Below are positions 27,870 through 39,292 of a DNA stretch of 64,000 nt, piece after piece; positions within the stretch are counted from its first letter, which is position 1; every line of letters starts with the position of its first letter. The notes beneath the pieces are model-generated. The model had not been told where the DNA came from and searched no databases. It was given only the letters and a program-made list of their open reading frames with translations. The DNA is taken from contig NZ_JANTYS010000006.1 in assembly GCF_024808255.1 (NCBI RefSeq), positions 1 to 64,000 of the forward strand. The letters run 5' to 3'. A program made the translations under genes and the position numbers. Source of the DNA: Mucilaginibacter dorajii (GTDB lineage: Bacteria > Bacteroidota > Bacteroidia > Sphingobacteriales > Sphingobacteriaceae).

Positions 27870-30800
27870 ATGAGAAAACTATTACTTATTTGTTCCTTTC
27901 TTATACTGCTAATAAGTGAAGGATACGCGCAATCCCGTATTATCACCGGGACCGTATTGGATAACGCATCTAAACCAATGGATGGCGTTACCATAGTGGT
28001 TGTTGAAACCCAAAAATCGGTATTATCGGATGCTAACGGTAAATTCAGTATCTCCGTTGTCACGGGGCAGTCTATCAGGTTTTCATACGTGGGCACTCAG
28101 CCTATAGTAATGCCTATTGCAGCCGATACTAAAGTACTTAACGTCGTATTTAAAGATGCTGCAAATGCACTCAATGAGGTGGTTGTAACCGGCTACACAT
28201 CTGAAAGAAAGAAAGACCTGACGGGCGCGGTAGCGGTTGTTGATTTAGCCCCGGTAAAAAACAACAGCTCGGGTAACACCATGCAGGCTTTGCAGGGCAG
28301 GGTTGCCGGTTTGTATATCGAAAAAGATGGATCGGCCAATGGATCAACCAGCAGGATACTGATCAGGGGAGCCAACACTTTGGGCAATAACAACCCTTTA
28401 TACGTTATTGATGGTATACCCACCACCAGGCCCGAAGTGTTTCAAAATCTATCACCCTCAAACATCGCATCGGTACAGGTACTAAAAGATGCTTCGGCCG
28501 AGTCGATCTACGGATCAAGGGCTTCAAATGGCGTTATCATTGTTACTACCAAAAACGGCGGCAATACGCAGGGCAAAGTCCAGTTCCAGTTTAATAACAG
28601 TACATCTGTTCAGTCCGAAAAATCACTGCGTTTTAAAATGCTGAATTCTGCTGACAGGGGAAAGGCCTTATGGCAGGCTTCGGTAAATGATGGCCAGGAC
28701 CCGGCTGCTGGGTATGGTGATATTTACACCTTTAACTGGAATGGTAATTATAACAACCCGGTTTTAAATAGCGTGGTACCCAAACAATTTGTTGGCGGCG
28801 ACCCGAATACCCCCGCCGGTGATACCGACTGGCAAAGCGTGCTGTATAAAACAGCCATGGTTTATAATAATGATTTCACCGCATCGGTTGGTAACAAGAA
28901 TGCATCGCTCGAAATAAACTTTGGCAACATCAAAAATACAGGCCTGGTTAGGTTTACCAAATACAACCGTACTACAGGTAGCATTAACGGTGTGGTACGC
29001 GCCTTTGATAACAAAGCCACCTTTGGCGTAAATTTAAAAATAACCAACTCTAACGAGACGCTTACGACCACAGATCTGGGTGGCGCAGCAACTACATTTT
29101 TGGCGGTAACATTGGCACCTACTATACCTGTATATCAAAAAGACGGTGTTACTTACGCCGGCGAGTCAGGCGCAGGCTATTCTGATAGAAACAACCCTTT
29201 GCACATGCAGGATCTGGCCAAATGGAATAATGCCAACCGGGTAAACACATTTGGAAACGTTTTTTTAGAAATCCAGCCGGTTAAGAACCTGTATTTTAAA
29301 TCGAATTTTGGTGCCGATAATGCAAATTACCTGAGTAAGGTAATAACGCCAACTTTCCAGGAAGGTGCCCTGGCCCGTACAACCAATAGCTTGTTTTTTG
29401 ACCAGAATCATTACCTGAGTACCACTTTTTCAAACACGTTAAGATACAATTACGATTTAACAACCAACAACCATTTTAAATTATTGGTTGGTACCGAGTA
29501 TATTAAAACCTTTACCGATTTTCAGACCACGCTTAAACAAGGCTATGCCATACAAACCGAAGACTATTTTACTTTAGATGCCGGCACGGGCAATACCATT
29601 GTAACGGGCCGCTCAACGGGGAATAGCTTGTTTTCGCAGTTTGCACGGTTAGATTATAATTATGCCGGTAAATACCTGGCATCGGTAACCATCCGCCGCG
29701 ACGGTTCATCAAGGTTTGGGTCAAATAACCAATATGGTATTTTCCCGGCTGCCTCTTTTGGTTGGAAAATTGACCAGGAAAGCTTCATGAAAAACAACAC
29801 TATCTTCTCTGAATTAAAACTAAGGGCAGGTGTTGGCCGCGTTGGTAACCAGGAAATTGGTGATATTTCTCGATTCGCACTTTATGATACCCGGTATGGT
29901 ACTACCCAAAATCAGTTAACCCCAGGCTTTTGGGAGCAGTACATGAATGTGGGTACTGCTTACTCACTTTCGGGTGCTAATACAGGTTCACTACCCTCGG
30001 GTTTTGTACAAACGCAGGCTGCAAACCCAGCTCTTAAATGGGAGTCGACAGAAGAAATAAACGCGGGGCTCGATTTTGCCATTTTGAACGATAAGATCTC
30101 GGGATCATTTGATTACTTTACCCGGAAAACCACAGGTATCCTGATTACACCTCCTGTTGCCTCGGCATTGGGCGAAGGACAATCAAAGACCGTTAACGGT
30201 GCCTCAAAAAGCAATAAAGGCTGGGAGTTTTTAGTAACCTACCACGGCCAGCAATCAGGCGATTTTAATTACAATGTTACTTTAAACTTTTCTCACTTCA
30301 GAGACAAGATCACTGATTTGCCAGAGAACGTTAGACCAGCTTATCCCGGCAATATAGATAACACCATAATAGGGCATTCACAGTTTGACATATTTGGTTA
30401 TAAAACAGCCGGTCTTTTCCAGTCGCAGGCCGAAGTAGATGCTGCCCCAACGCAAATAGGCGCGGGGCCGGGTCGCATCCGTTATGTTGATGTAAACCAC
30501 GACGGGAAAATTGACGCCAATGATCAAACCTGGATAGGGACTACATTGCCGGTTTTAGAATATGGTGTAAGAATTGATTTAACCTATAAAAAATTCGACC
30601 TGTCAATATTCGGATCTGGCGTTGCAGGCAGAAAAGGATTTGATGTGTATACCCTGTATAATAACCTGATGCATAGCCGCGAAAACGTGGGTCCGGGTGT
30701 TTTTGATGGCTGGACACCGCAGCATACCAATACAACGGTGCCCGCACTAACACTAAAAGATAACAATAATGAAGGCCGTACTTCCGACTACTTTATTGTG

Positions 30801-31010
30801 AATACCTCTTACTTCAAACTACGCAACGTTCAAATTGGATACACTATTGTACCTAAGGCAGTTTTTACCAGGCTGAGGGTATTCGCGATGGCCGAAAATG
30901 TGTTTACGTTAAAAAGTAAAAACTATTTAAGTCCCGATCCGGAAAGGATTGACCTTGGCCCGGTTCCAATTCCTAAAGTTTTCAGTTTTGGTATCAACGC
31001 ATCATTTTAA
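27870..31010 (+). CDS. SusC-like TonB-dependent receptor of the fructan locus
   Basis: A 1046-residue outer-membrane transporter. A signal peptide (ending SEGYAQ) is followed by a carboxypeptidase-D-like domain (IITGTVLDNASKPMDGVTI), a plug (NPLYVIDGIPTTRPE, VLKDASAESIYGSRASNGVIIVTTK) and a long barrel ending FSFGINASF. It lacks the STN domain of the PUL 1 receptor, consistent with control by the hybrid regulator rather than sigma/FecR. It probably imports fructo-oligosaccharides with the SusD partner 18 bases downstream. Confidence 0.95.
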   Translation: MRKLLLICSFLILLISEGYAQSRIITGTVLDNASKPMDGVTIVVVETQKSVLSDANGKFSISVVTGQSIRFSYVGTQPIVMPIAADTKVLNVVFKDAANALNEVVVTGYTSERKKDLTGAVAVVDLAPVKNNSSGNTMQALQGRVAGLYIEKDGSANGSTSRILIRGANTLGNNNPLYVIDGIPTTRPEVFQNLSPSNIASVQVLKDASAESIYGSRASNGVIIVTTKNGGNTQGKVQFQFNNSTSVQSEKSLRFKMLNSADRGKALWQASVNDGQDPAAGYGDIYTFNWNGNYNNPVLNSVVPKQFVGGDPNTPAGDTDWQSVLYKTAMVYNNDFTASVGNKNASLEINFGNIKNTGLVRFTKYNRTTGSINGVVRAFDNKATFGVNLKITNSNETLTTTDLGGAATTFLAVTLAPTIPVYQKDGVTYAGESGAGYSDRNNPLHMQDLAKWNNANRVNTFGNVFLEIQPVKNLYFKSNFGADNANYLSKVITPTFQEGALARTTNSLFFDQNHYLSTTFSNTLRYNYDLTTNNHFKLLVGTEYIKTFTDFQTTLKQGYAIQTEDYFTLDAGTGNTIVTGRSTGNSLFSQFARLDYNYAGKYLASVTIRRDGSSRFGSNNQYGIFPAASFGWKIDQESFMKNNTIFSELKLRAGVGRVGNQEIGDISRFALYDTRYGTTQNQLTPGFWEQYMNVGTAYSLSGANTGSLPSGFVQTQAANPALKWESTEEINAGLDFAILNDKISGSFDYFTRKTTGILITPPVASALGEGQSKTVNGASKSNKGWEFLVTYHGQQSGDFNYNVTLNFSHFRDKITDLPENVRPAYPGNIDNTIIGHSQFDIFGYKTAGLFQSQAEVDAAPTQIGAGPGRIRYVDVNHDGKIDANDQTWIGTTLPVLEYGVRIDLTYKKFDLSIFGSGVAGRKGFDVYTLYNNLMHSRENVGPGVFDGWTPQHTNTTVPALTLKDNNNEGRTSDYFIVNTSYFKLRNVQIGYTIVPKAVFTRLRVFAMAENVFTLKSKNYLSPDPERIDLGPVPIPKVFSFGINASF

Positions 31011-31028
31011 CGATAAAAACTATTCAGC

Positions 31029-32735
31029 ATGAAAGCAAAAATATTATTTACAGCTGTTTTATCCGGACTGATCATCTTCAGTTCATGTAAAAAAGCGTTA
31101 GACTATACACCAAAAGGCGTATTGTCTTCATCAGATTTAAAAACACCAACCGCTATTGAAGGTTTGGTAACCGCAGCCTATGCTGCAATTGGTAATGGCG
31201 ATATGATAGGCCCTATATACAGCAATTGGGCTTACGGCAGCGTACGTTCGGATGATGCCTACAAAGGTGGCGGCGGCACCGGCGACGTTGGCGAGGTTGA
31301 TGCACTTGAGCATTACAACCTGGTAACCCCATCAATGGATTCGTTTGTTTCGCGTACGTGGAAAAATTTGTTCAAATCTATATCAAGGGCAAATGTTGCG
31401 CTAAGAGCAGTTAGTTCGTTATCCGAGGCCGATTACCCTAATAAGAAAATACGTTTGGCCGAATTGAAATTTTTACGTGCCCATAGTTATTTCACCATGA
31501 AGCTGCTATACAAAAACATTCCCATTTTTGACGAAAACGCAACCGCGGATGATATCCTGAAAGTTTCAAACACGTTATCAAATGAGGATTCCTGGAATAA
31601 AATTGCGGCCGATTTTCAGTACGCCGTTGATAACCTGCCAGCTACCCAGCCAGAGTTAGCCAGGGCCAATAAATTAAATGCCCAGGCTTATTTGGCTAAA
31701 TTAAGGTTATACCAGGCCTATGAACAGGACGATAAACACCATGTGATCAATATCAACAAAACAAGGTTGCAGGAAGTTGTTACGCTTACGCAAGCGGTTA
31801 TTTCTTCAGGAAAATATTCGTTAAGTGCAGATATTGCCGACGATTTTTTACCCGAAACCGAAAATGGCCCCGAGTCGGTATTCGCAATTCAGTTCAGCAT
31901 TAATGACGGCACTACCGACGGGCGTTTGAATTTTGAAGATGGTTTGAATTATCCTCACGGCGCGCCGCAATATGGCTGCTGCGGTTTCCATGCTGCAAGC
32001 CAGAACCTGGTAAATGCGCATACTACCGATGTAAATGGTTTGCCCAACTTTGATACATTTAACAACAGCATCGTCGATTTAACAAAAGTAACGGTTGATC
32101 CCAGGTTAGACCATACCGTTGGTATTGATGGCCATCCGTATAAATACGATAACACAAAGCCATTCAGCAATAGCTGGGTACGTGATCCGGGTGTCTACGG
32201 AAACTTCCATACCATGCGTAATCAGCAATTGGCTACAAGCTCGTCTTATTTTAAGCTTGGTCCGTTTATGGGTTCGGCAAAAAACTATGATATCATCAGG
32301 TACGACGATGTGTTGCTAATGCAGGCCGAAGCTTATATTGAACTTGGACAGCAGGCAAATGCCTTGCCGCTCATTAACCAGATAAGAAACCGTGCAGCCG
32401 CGAGTACCGGCCGATTGAAAAAAACAGATGGCACCTTTCCGTCAACCTATAATGTTAAACCTTATAGCATAGCCAACTGGACACAGGATTATGCCCGTAA
32501 AGCGCTGCAATGGGAAAGGCGCCTGGAGTTTGCAACAGAAGGAGCGCGTTTTTTTGATTTAGTAAGATGGGGAATTGCCGAAAAAACCTTAAACGACTAT
32601 ATCAATGTTGAAAAGGTCAGAAGAACATTTTTAGCTACAGCCAAATTTACCGCCGGCAGAGACGAATATCTGCCCATTCCACAATCAGAAATAACATTTA
32701 CCAATGGTTTATATAAACAAAACCCTGGGTATTAA
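31029..32735 (+). CDS. SusD/RagB-like lipoprotein of the fructan locus
   Basis: A 568-residue glycan-binding lipoprotein (Cys20 in LIIFSSC). Helical repeats are visible, with AELKFLRAHSYFTMKLLYKN (about 140-160), DDVLLMQAEAYIELGQ and WERRLEFATEGARFFDLVRWG near the C-terminus. It should deliver fructan to the SusC partner. A strong hairpin follows its stop codon, so the GH32 gene may be only partly co-transcribed with it or have its own promoter. Confidence 0.95.
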   Translation: MKAKILFTAVLSGLIIFSSCKKALDYTPKGVLSSSDLKTPTAIEGLVTAAYAAIGNGDMIGPIYSNWAYGSVRSDDAYKGGGGTGDVGEVDALEHYNLVTPSMDSFVSRTWKNLFKSISRANVALRAVSSLSEADYPNKKIRLAELKFLRAHSYFTMKLLYKNIPIFDENATADDILKVSNTLSNEDSWNKIAADFQYAVDNLPATQPELARANKLNAQAYLAKLRLYQAYEQDDKHHVININKTRLQEVVTLTQAVISSGKYSLSADIADDFLPETENGPESVFAIQFSINDGTTDGRLNFEDGLNYPHGAPQYGCCGFHAASQNLVNAHTTDVNGLPNFDTFNNSIVDLTKVTVDPRLDHTVGIDGHPYKYDNTKPFSNSWVRDPGVYGNFHTMRNQQLATSSSYFKLGPFMGSAKNYDIIRYDDVLLMQAEAYIELGQQANALPLINQIRNRAAASTGRLKKTDGTFPSTYNVKPYSIANWTQDYARKALQWERRLEFATEGARFFDLVRWGIAEKTLNDYINVEKVRRTFLATAKFTAGRDEYLPIPQSEITFTNGLYKQNPGY

Positions 32736-32750
32736 TTTTGTTCAGCATAT

Positions 32751-32795
32751 AAAGGGGCCCTGGTTTGGTAAAGTAAACCGGGGTTCCTCTATTTA
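32751..32795 (+). terminator. Hairpin between susD and GH32
   Basis: GGGGCCCTGGTTT (32754-32766) pairs along 13 positions, with G-U wobbles, to AAACCGGGGTTCC (32775-32787). Only a short, interrupted T tract follows, so it may attenuate or stabilise the upstream message rather than stop transcription fully. Confidence 0.5.
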
Positions 32796-32859
32796 TGAAA
32801 TGTTTATTTACTGTTTTTGAATATCGCTGCCAATTAATACATTATTAAAAACTTAAATT

Positions 32860-34389
32860 ATGAAAACAAAATGCGGCATGTTAATGCTGACAGCCTTTAT
32901 CACCATAATTGGTGTTTGCAGAGCTCAGGATTTACAAAAAAAAACGTATACAGAGCAATACCGCCCGCAGGTACATTTTTCGCCAAAAGCGCATTGGGTA
33001 AATGATCCTAACGGTATGGTTTATTTTAACCATACCTATCATTTGTTTTTTCAGTATTATCCTAAAGATATTATTTGGGGACCGATGCACTGGGGGCACG
33101 CTGTAAGTAAGGACCTTGTGCATTGGAAAGAGCTGCCGATAGCTTTATATCCCGATAGCCTGGGTTATATATTTTCGGGCAGTGCTGTTGTTGATTCAAA
33201 CAATACTTCGGGCTTTGGTAAAAAGGGGAAGATTCCGATGGTAGCGATCTTTACCCATCATAATCCGAAAGGAGAAAAAGCGGGAACAGAAGTTTTTCAA
33301 AACCAAAGCATTGCCTATAGTTTAGATAATGGCGCCACCTGGACTAAATATACAGGCAATCCGGTACTTAAAAATCCGGGGATTAAAGATTTCAGGGATC
33401 CTAAAGTAATGTGGTATGCCAAACAAAAAAAATGGGTAATGACCCTGGCCACCAAAGATCATATTACCTTTTACTCGGCGCTTGATTTAAAAAACTGGAA
33501 AAAGGAGAGTGAGTTTGGTTTAAGAGAGGGAGCCCACGGCGGGGTATGGGAATGCCCCGACCTGTTCCCTTTAAAGCTGAACGGTAAAACATACTGGGTA
33601 CTTGTGGTAAACCTTAACCCAGGAGGCCCTAACGGCGGCTCGGCCACGCAATACTTTGTAGGCAGCTTTGATGGGCATCAGTTTACACCAACTGATACCC
33701 AAACCCGCTGGCTGGATTATGGGCCGGACGAGTATGCTGGTATCACCTGGAGCAACACCGGCAGCCGCAAAATTTTCCTGGGCTGGATGAGCAACTGGGA
33801 GTATGCCAACCAGGTACCCACAGCAAAATGGCGCAATGCCATGACCATCCCGCGTGATCTGCATCTCAAGCAAAGTAAACAGGGTATAGTAATTGCATCT
33901 GCGCCTGTTCCGGAGTTAGCTAATATCAACGGCAATACATCGGTATCAAAAAATGTGCTGGTTGACAAAACACTTGATCTGAATGCCAAAGTGAATAAAT
34001 TACAAAGTCAATATGTTTTAAAGTTAGTACCTGCACAATTAAAGGGCTATACCATTAAACTATCCAATAAAAAAGGAGAGGAAGTATTAATTGGTTACGA
34101 CGATGTTAAGGGTCAGTATTTTATTGACAGGACAAAATCGGGCAGGACTGATTTTCAAAAAGATTTTTCGGGCCGGTTTACAGCACCACGATTGAGCACA
34201 TCAAAAAGCACCGATCTGACGATTGTGGTTGATAAAGCGTCCGTTGAGATTTTTGCCGATGGCGGCTTAACTACCATGACCGCTGTTTATTTCCCCAATG
34301 AGGATTATACTAACCTGGTTGTAAATGTTGACGGGATGTTAAAGTTAAGCACACTTACCATTACCGGATTGAAATCGATTTGGAAATAG
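32860..34389 (+). CDS. Glycoside hydrolase family 32, fructan hydrolase (levanase/inulinase/invertase type)
   Basis: A 509-residue secreted enzyme. After the signal peptide (VCRAQ) the five-bladed propeller shows the three GH32 signatures: HWVNDPNG (nucleophile Asp49), FRDPKV (transition-state Asp180) and WECPDLF (acid/base Glu231). A C-terminal beta-sandwich (about 350-509) contains VDKASVEIFADGG, typical of the family. It should release fructose from levan, inulin or sucrose-type substrates. Exo- or endo-action cannot be decided from sequence alone. It ends PUL 2. Confidence 0.95.
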   Translation: MKTKCGMLMLTAFITIIGVCRAQDLQKKTYTEQYRPQVHFSPKAHWVNDPNGMVYFNHTYHLFFQYYPKDIIWGPMHWGHAVSKDLVHWKELPIALYPDSLGYIFSGSAVVDSNNTSGFGKKGKIPMVAIFTHHNPKGEKAGTEVFQNQSIAYSLDNGATWTKYTGNPVLKNPGIKDFRDPKVMWYAKQKKWVMTLATKDHITFYSALDLKNWKKESEFGLREGAHGGVWECPDLFPLKLNGKTYWVLVVNLNPGGPNGGSATQYFVGSFDGHQFTPTDTQTRWLDYGPDEYAGITWSNTGSRKIFLGWMSNWEYANQVPTAKWRNAMTIPRDLHLKQSKQGIVIASAPVPELANINGNTSVSKNVLVDKTLDLNAKVNKLQSQYVLKLVPAQLKGYTIKLSNKKGEEVLIGYDDVKGQYFIDRTKSGRTDFQKDFSGRFTAPRLSTSKSTDLTIVVDKASVEIFADGGLTTMTAVYFPNEDYTNLVVNVDGMLKLSTLTITGLKSIWK

Positions 34390-34568
34390 GACATGCGGCT
34401 ATAAGCCGTCATCGATAAATAAAAGAGGCTGCTTCAAAGGATGAAGTGACCCAAAAGTACGAATGTCGAACTCTTTTATTGAGGATTGTAAGAAAATTGT
34501 AGCTTTAAAGAAATGAACTTATCACTACAAAATTTCGAGAAAAAAAATCTTAATTAGTATCTTCAACA

Positions 34569-35411
34569 ATGGAGAGTCGGAACTTCATTTTGCAAGGGAG
34601 CGCATCCCGATATTATTGGAAAGGAACCGGACTGTGTTCGGTAAAAACATTTTGCAATGGTCCGGCCTACTATAATACAGGGAAAGGGAATTTTAAGGTT
34701 GGAGAAGACTCATTTCTATTGCTTAATGATGGCACAGAGTATGCTATCGAGATTGATCATACAAAAAATGTTGATTCCTATTGTCTTTTCTTTGACAACC
34801 ATTTACTGCGATCAGCATTTTTTAGCATTGGCAAAAACCTGGATTATCAGCTAACTAATTTTGGAAATTTTGATAGCTGTCCAACCTTTTTCGAACGGAC
34901 ATACCCTCTTAAATCGATCGGAAGCCAGCTTATTGCACTGAAGCAGAACCAGACGGCCTATTGCAAAGATGATTTTTGGCTGGAACAAATGTTTGCAGAA
35001 ATTCTTGGCAGTCTTACAACGCTATTGATCGCTGACCTCCATGCAAGAGCCGGGTTGAACGCAATCAGGACGGCAACAAAACAGGAGCTCTTCCGCCGGT
35101 TACTTTTGGCGCGGGAATTTATTCATGCAAATGCCGATAAAAAGCTTTCGCTCCAGGAGATAGCCCATGAGTCATGTCTTTCAATTAATCATTTACTGCG
35201 CTCATTTAAACATGTATTCGGCATATCACCACATACTTATCATATTCATTTGAAAATGGATCATGCCGAAAGATTATTAACAAAAACCGATATGTCGGTT
35301 TCCGAGATAACAGAATCTATCGGATTTGTGAGCCTGGGCAGTTTCAGTTTGCTTTTCAAGCGGTACAAGGGTCATTCGCCTGAAGTTTTCCGAAAAAAAA
35401 CAAACAGGTGA
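34569..35411 (+). CDS. AraC-family transcriptional regulator
   Basis: A 280-residue regulator with an N-terminal cupin-like sensor region (about 1-150) and a C-terminal double helix-turn-helix (about 180-278). The latter has LSLQEIAHESCLSINHLLRSFKHVFGISPHTYHI and MSVSEITESIGFVSLGSFSLLFKRYKGHSPEVFRKK. The effector and targets are unknown. It lies after the fructan locus but is separated from GH32 by 180 bases. The secreted protein 67 bases downstream may be a target. Confidence 0.9.
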   Translation: MESRNFILQGSASRYYWKGTGLCSVKTFCNGPAYYNTGKGNFKVGEDSFLLLNDGTEYAIEIDHTKNVDSYCLFFDNHLLRSAFFSIGKNLDYQLTNFGNFDSCPTFFERTYPLKSIGSQLIALKQNQTAYCKDDFWLEQMFAEILGSLTTLLIADLHARAGLNAIRTATKQELFRRLLLAREFIHANADKKLSLQEIAHESCLSINHLLRSFKHVFGISPHTYHIHLKMDHAERLLTKTDMSVSEITESIGFVSLGSFSLLFKRYKGHSPEVFRKKTNR

Positions 35412-35478
35412 TTTTCGATAAATCGTTTTTGATGCCATGATCATAAATTCGGCCATGGATAAATTAACACATTAAACA

Positions 35479-35835
35479 ATGAAAAAGACAATACTGCTCT
35501 TTGCTCCGGGAATAGCGCTCATGGCTTTTACGCTATTTCCACATAACCTTGTAGGTACCTGGACCTCCGGCAACGGTAATTCAAAGGTTATATTAGACTT
35601 TAACGCTGATGGCAAATTTAATGTCACTGTTGACGGGGCGCTTGAAAACCAGGGAACATATTCGTTCAAACAGGATACATTCACTATGTATGATGCTAAT
35701 TGTGGGAAGGGCATACCGGGAAAATATAAGATGACATTTTTTACGCCCGATTCAGCTGCATTTAAGCTGATAGCCGATTCGTGCAAGGGTAGGTCGGGCG
35801 AAATTGACGGAGGCAGGATCAGGAGAATAAAGTAA
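35479..35835 (+). CDS. Small secreted lipocalin-like hypothetical protein
   Basis: A 118-residue protein with an N-terminal hydrophobic signal segment (KTILLFAPGIALMAFTL). It is followed by a compact beta-rich pattern: LVGTWTSGNGNSKVILDFNADGKFNVTV, then GTYSFKQDTFTM. This resembles small lipocalin-like or DUF-type periplasmic proteins. Two cysteines (DANCGKG and DSCKG) could form a disulfide. Function unknown. It sits between the AraC gene and the tRNA. Confidence 0.6.
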   Translation: MKKTILLFAPGIALMAFTLFPHNLVGTWTSGNGNSKVILDFNADGKFNVTVDGALENQGTYSFKQDTFTMYDANCGKGIPGKYKMTFFTPDSAAFKLIADSCKGRSGEIDGGRIRRIK

Positions 35836-35868
35836 TACTCAAGTATTGGCAGCCATAAGACAATTTAA

Positions 35869-35904
35869 TTAAAAAGCACAGTAATATTGAGTACTACTGT
35901 GCTT
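35869..35904 (-). terminator. Terminator of tRNA-Lys (and of the gene facing it)
   Basis: On the minus strand AGCACAGTA pairs with TACTGTGCT across an 11-base loop and is followed directly by a T run. It begins about 5 bases after the tRNA 3' end. Read on the plus strand it could also end the small secreted protein's message. Confidence 0.65.
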
Positions 35905-35907
35905 AAG

Positions 35908-35980
35908 TGACCTGGGAGAGGATCGAACTCTCGACCCACTGATTAAGAGTCAGTTGCTCTACCGGCTGAGCTACCAAGTC
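35908..35980 (-). tRNA. tRNA-Lys (anticodon CTT)
   Basis: A 73-base cloverleaf on the minus strand. The acceptor arms GACTTGG and CCAGGTC pair fully (one G-T), with discriminator A. The D arm contains AGCTCAGCCGGTAGAGC, the anticodon loop CTCTTAA gives CTT (lysine, AAG codons), and the T arm contains GTTCGATCC. The 3' CCA is not encoded. Confidence 0.95.
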
Positions 35981-36126
35981 GTTCCGGCTTTTTTGCCGGG
36001 TTGCAAATATGCGCAAATTTATTGGAGTCGGAAAGCGTTAAAATCAGAAAGTCCGAAAGGTTGTTGTTGAATGACAATTTTCTTCCGGACTTTCTGTCTT
36101 TTCCGACATTCAGACTTTTTGATTAT

Positions 36127-37785
<1,659 letters not shown>

Positions 37786-38029
37786 CTAAAAAGTTCGTTT
37801 CTTGGTAATTTAAGCGGATATTATGTTTGAGAGGGGGATCGGGAAATTAGTTCTCAGTAATTTTCCCCAGTTGCCTGGCGGGCGTGGATGCAATTACTCA
37901 AATTACTTGAATCTGACAAACTAAAAGCCTGATTTTCACGTTATAAGTGAATATTAACCAATTGTAAATAAATGGAACAACCTTTGACTATATATTCTTA
38001 ATTAATTTATTTTAAATATAACGCAAGTC

Positions 38030-38110
38030 ATGGGAGCATTGATAGTTGGATTAGTTATTATCAACGTAGTAATAGCTATCAACAATATACAAAAACGTAA
38101 AGTTTACTAA
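38030..38110 (+). CDS. Possible 26-residue single-helix membrane microprotein
   Basis: ATG to TAA encodes MGALIVGLVIINVVIAINNI followed by QKRKVY. A hydrophobic helix of about 18 residues with a basic tail gives a classic small membrane protein layout (tail inside). It occupies the gap between the divergent ABC-F gene and the convergent SRPBCC gene, preceded by an AT-rich stretch suited to a promoter. It could also be a chance frame. Confidence 0.4.
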   Translation: MGALIVGLVIINVVIAINNIQKRKVY

Positions 38111-38129
38111 ATGGCCAGGTTGAAATACA

Positions 38130-38525
38130 TTAGCTTAATATGGTTTTTAAGCTTTGTGTTTCATGGTCAGCTAATTTTTGCAGAGGCCCCGAAGCGAGCA
38201 TCTTTAACATCATGTTGAGCTCTGCATCAATAGTAAAAACAACATCAGTATGGTCGTTATTAAAAGATAACGACCATTTTAATTTTAAATCAAACGGTGG
38301 TTTTGCGGCGGGGATAATAACCACTTGCTCATCTGTTACCCTGCTATCGATCTTTAAAGATAATTTAGCCATATTAGGAATGCTAAAACTGGCGTCATCA
38401 ACAGACGATACCCACTCTTGAATACTATCGGGCATTAATTGCCGGTGATTATTAAAATCGGCCAGGTAGTTAAATACTTCGTTTACCGGCTTGTTGATAC
38501 TGATGGTACTGGTGAAGGTGGTCAT
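38130..38525 (-). CDS. SRPBCC-family ligand-binding protein
   Basis: A 131-residue START/Bet v1-like protein, starting at MTTFTSTISINKPVNEVFNYLADFNNHRQLMP. The IxxPxxxVFxYLxDF opening is the polyketide-cyclase/SRPBCC signature, and the long C-terminal helix (AELNMMLKMLASGPLQKLADHET) completes the fold. I prefer the ATG at 38525, because a longer version (to 38570) would translate an intergenic word repeat. The ligand is unknown. It shares strand with pyrE, 108 bases upstream. Confidence 0.8.
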   Translation of the reverse strand: MTTFTSTISINKPVNEVFNYLADFNNHRQLMPDSIQEWVSSVDDASFSIPNMAKLSLKIDSRVTDEQVVIIPAAKPPFDLKLKWSLSFNNDHTDVVFTIDAELNMMLKMLASGPLQKLADHETQSLKTILS

Positions 38526-38531
38526 TTTTTT

Positions 38532-38561
38532 GATTTGAGATGTTAGATATGAGATTTGAGA
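38532..38561. repeat. Low-complexity word repeat (GATTTGAGA/ATATGAGA)
   Basis: GATTTGAGA, TTAGATATGAGA and GATTTGAGA words repeat in about 30 bases, in the spacer upstream of the SRPBCC gene. The same words form the dyad at 54096-54239. Confidence 0.6.
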
Positions 38562-38632
38562 CCGATGCATCTAAATATTTAATTTAAATAACTAAAATCA
38601 CCGGAATCGACATCATCAAAATAATCAAAGTC

Positions 38633-39292
38633 TTAGCTTGATGCTATCTGGCCCCAGGTTGATGGGCTTTCGCGCCACTGGGTTAAAACAGCAACATCTT
38701 TTTCGCTGATGTATTGATTGGCCTCGGCATATTTAATCAACGCGTTATAATTTGACAGGGTTACAAACGGGCAACCCGCGTTTTTGAAGTTTTCTGAAGC
38801 TACATCAAAACCATAGCTGAATATGGCGGCCAGACCCGCAACTTCAAAACCGGCACTTTTCAATGCATCAACGGCTTGCAAGCTGCTTTTTCCGGTAGAG
38901 ATCAGGTCTTCAATAACCACAACCCGTTTGCCTGTGGTTGTTGGCACATCGCCTTCAATTAAGCTGCCTGTGCCGTGTTCTTTGGCTTTGGCGCGTACAT
39001 ATATAAAAGGAAGCCCCATTTCCTGGGCAACCAATGCTCCTTGTGGGATACCTGCGGTGGCCACGCCGGCTATACAACCAACGCTGCCAAATTTTTCCTG
39101 TATAATAACCGTTAACTGCTGCCTGATATAGGTGCGGATTGACGGATGAGAGAGCGTTACGCGGTTATCGCAATAAATTGGCGATTTCCACCCCGAAGCC
39201 CATGTAAAAGGATTGTTAGGTTGTAATTTAATTGCTTTAATTTGCAGCAGGAATTCGGCAACCTGCTGTTCTATCTCATTATTATTAAACAT
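38633..39292 (-). CDS. pyrE: Orotate phosphoribosyltransferase
   Basis: A 219-residue cytoplasmic enzyme making OMP from orotate and PRPP in pyrimidine synthesis. The PRPP-binding motif is RVVVIEDLISTGKSSLQAVDAL (about 125-145), and the N-terminal half has FTWASGWKSPIYCDNR, the orotate-binding region. The hood loop RAKAKEHGTGSLIEG is present. The start codon shares two bases with the divergent NUDIX start (CATG at 39290-39293), and a TATTTTTG element lies 4 bases upstream inside the NUDIX gene, so its promoter overlaps that gene. Confidence 0.95.
   Translation of the reverse strand: MFNNNEIEQQVAEFLLQIKAIKLQPNNPFTWASGWKSPIYCDNRVTLSHPSIRTYIRQQLTVIIQEKFGSVGCIAGVATAGIPQGALVAQEMGLPFIYVRAKAKEHGTGSLIEGDVPTTTGKRVVVIEDLISTGKSSLQAVDALKSAGFEVAGLAAIFSYGFDVASENFKNAGCPFVTLSNYNALIKYAEANQYISEKDVAVLTQWRESPSTWGQIASS

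Noticed and set aside
34425-34500. Possible insertion-sequence end (AAAAGAGGCTGCTTCAAAGG)
   Set aside because: Only a faint resemblance to IS ends recalled from Bacteroidota; no matching inverted end or transposase fragment is present.
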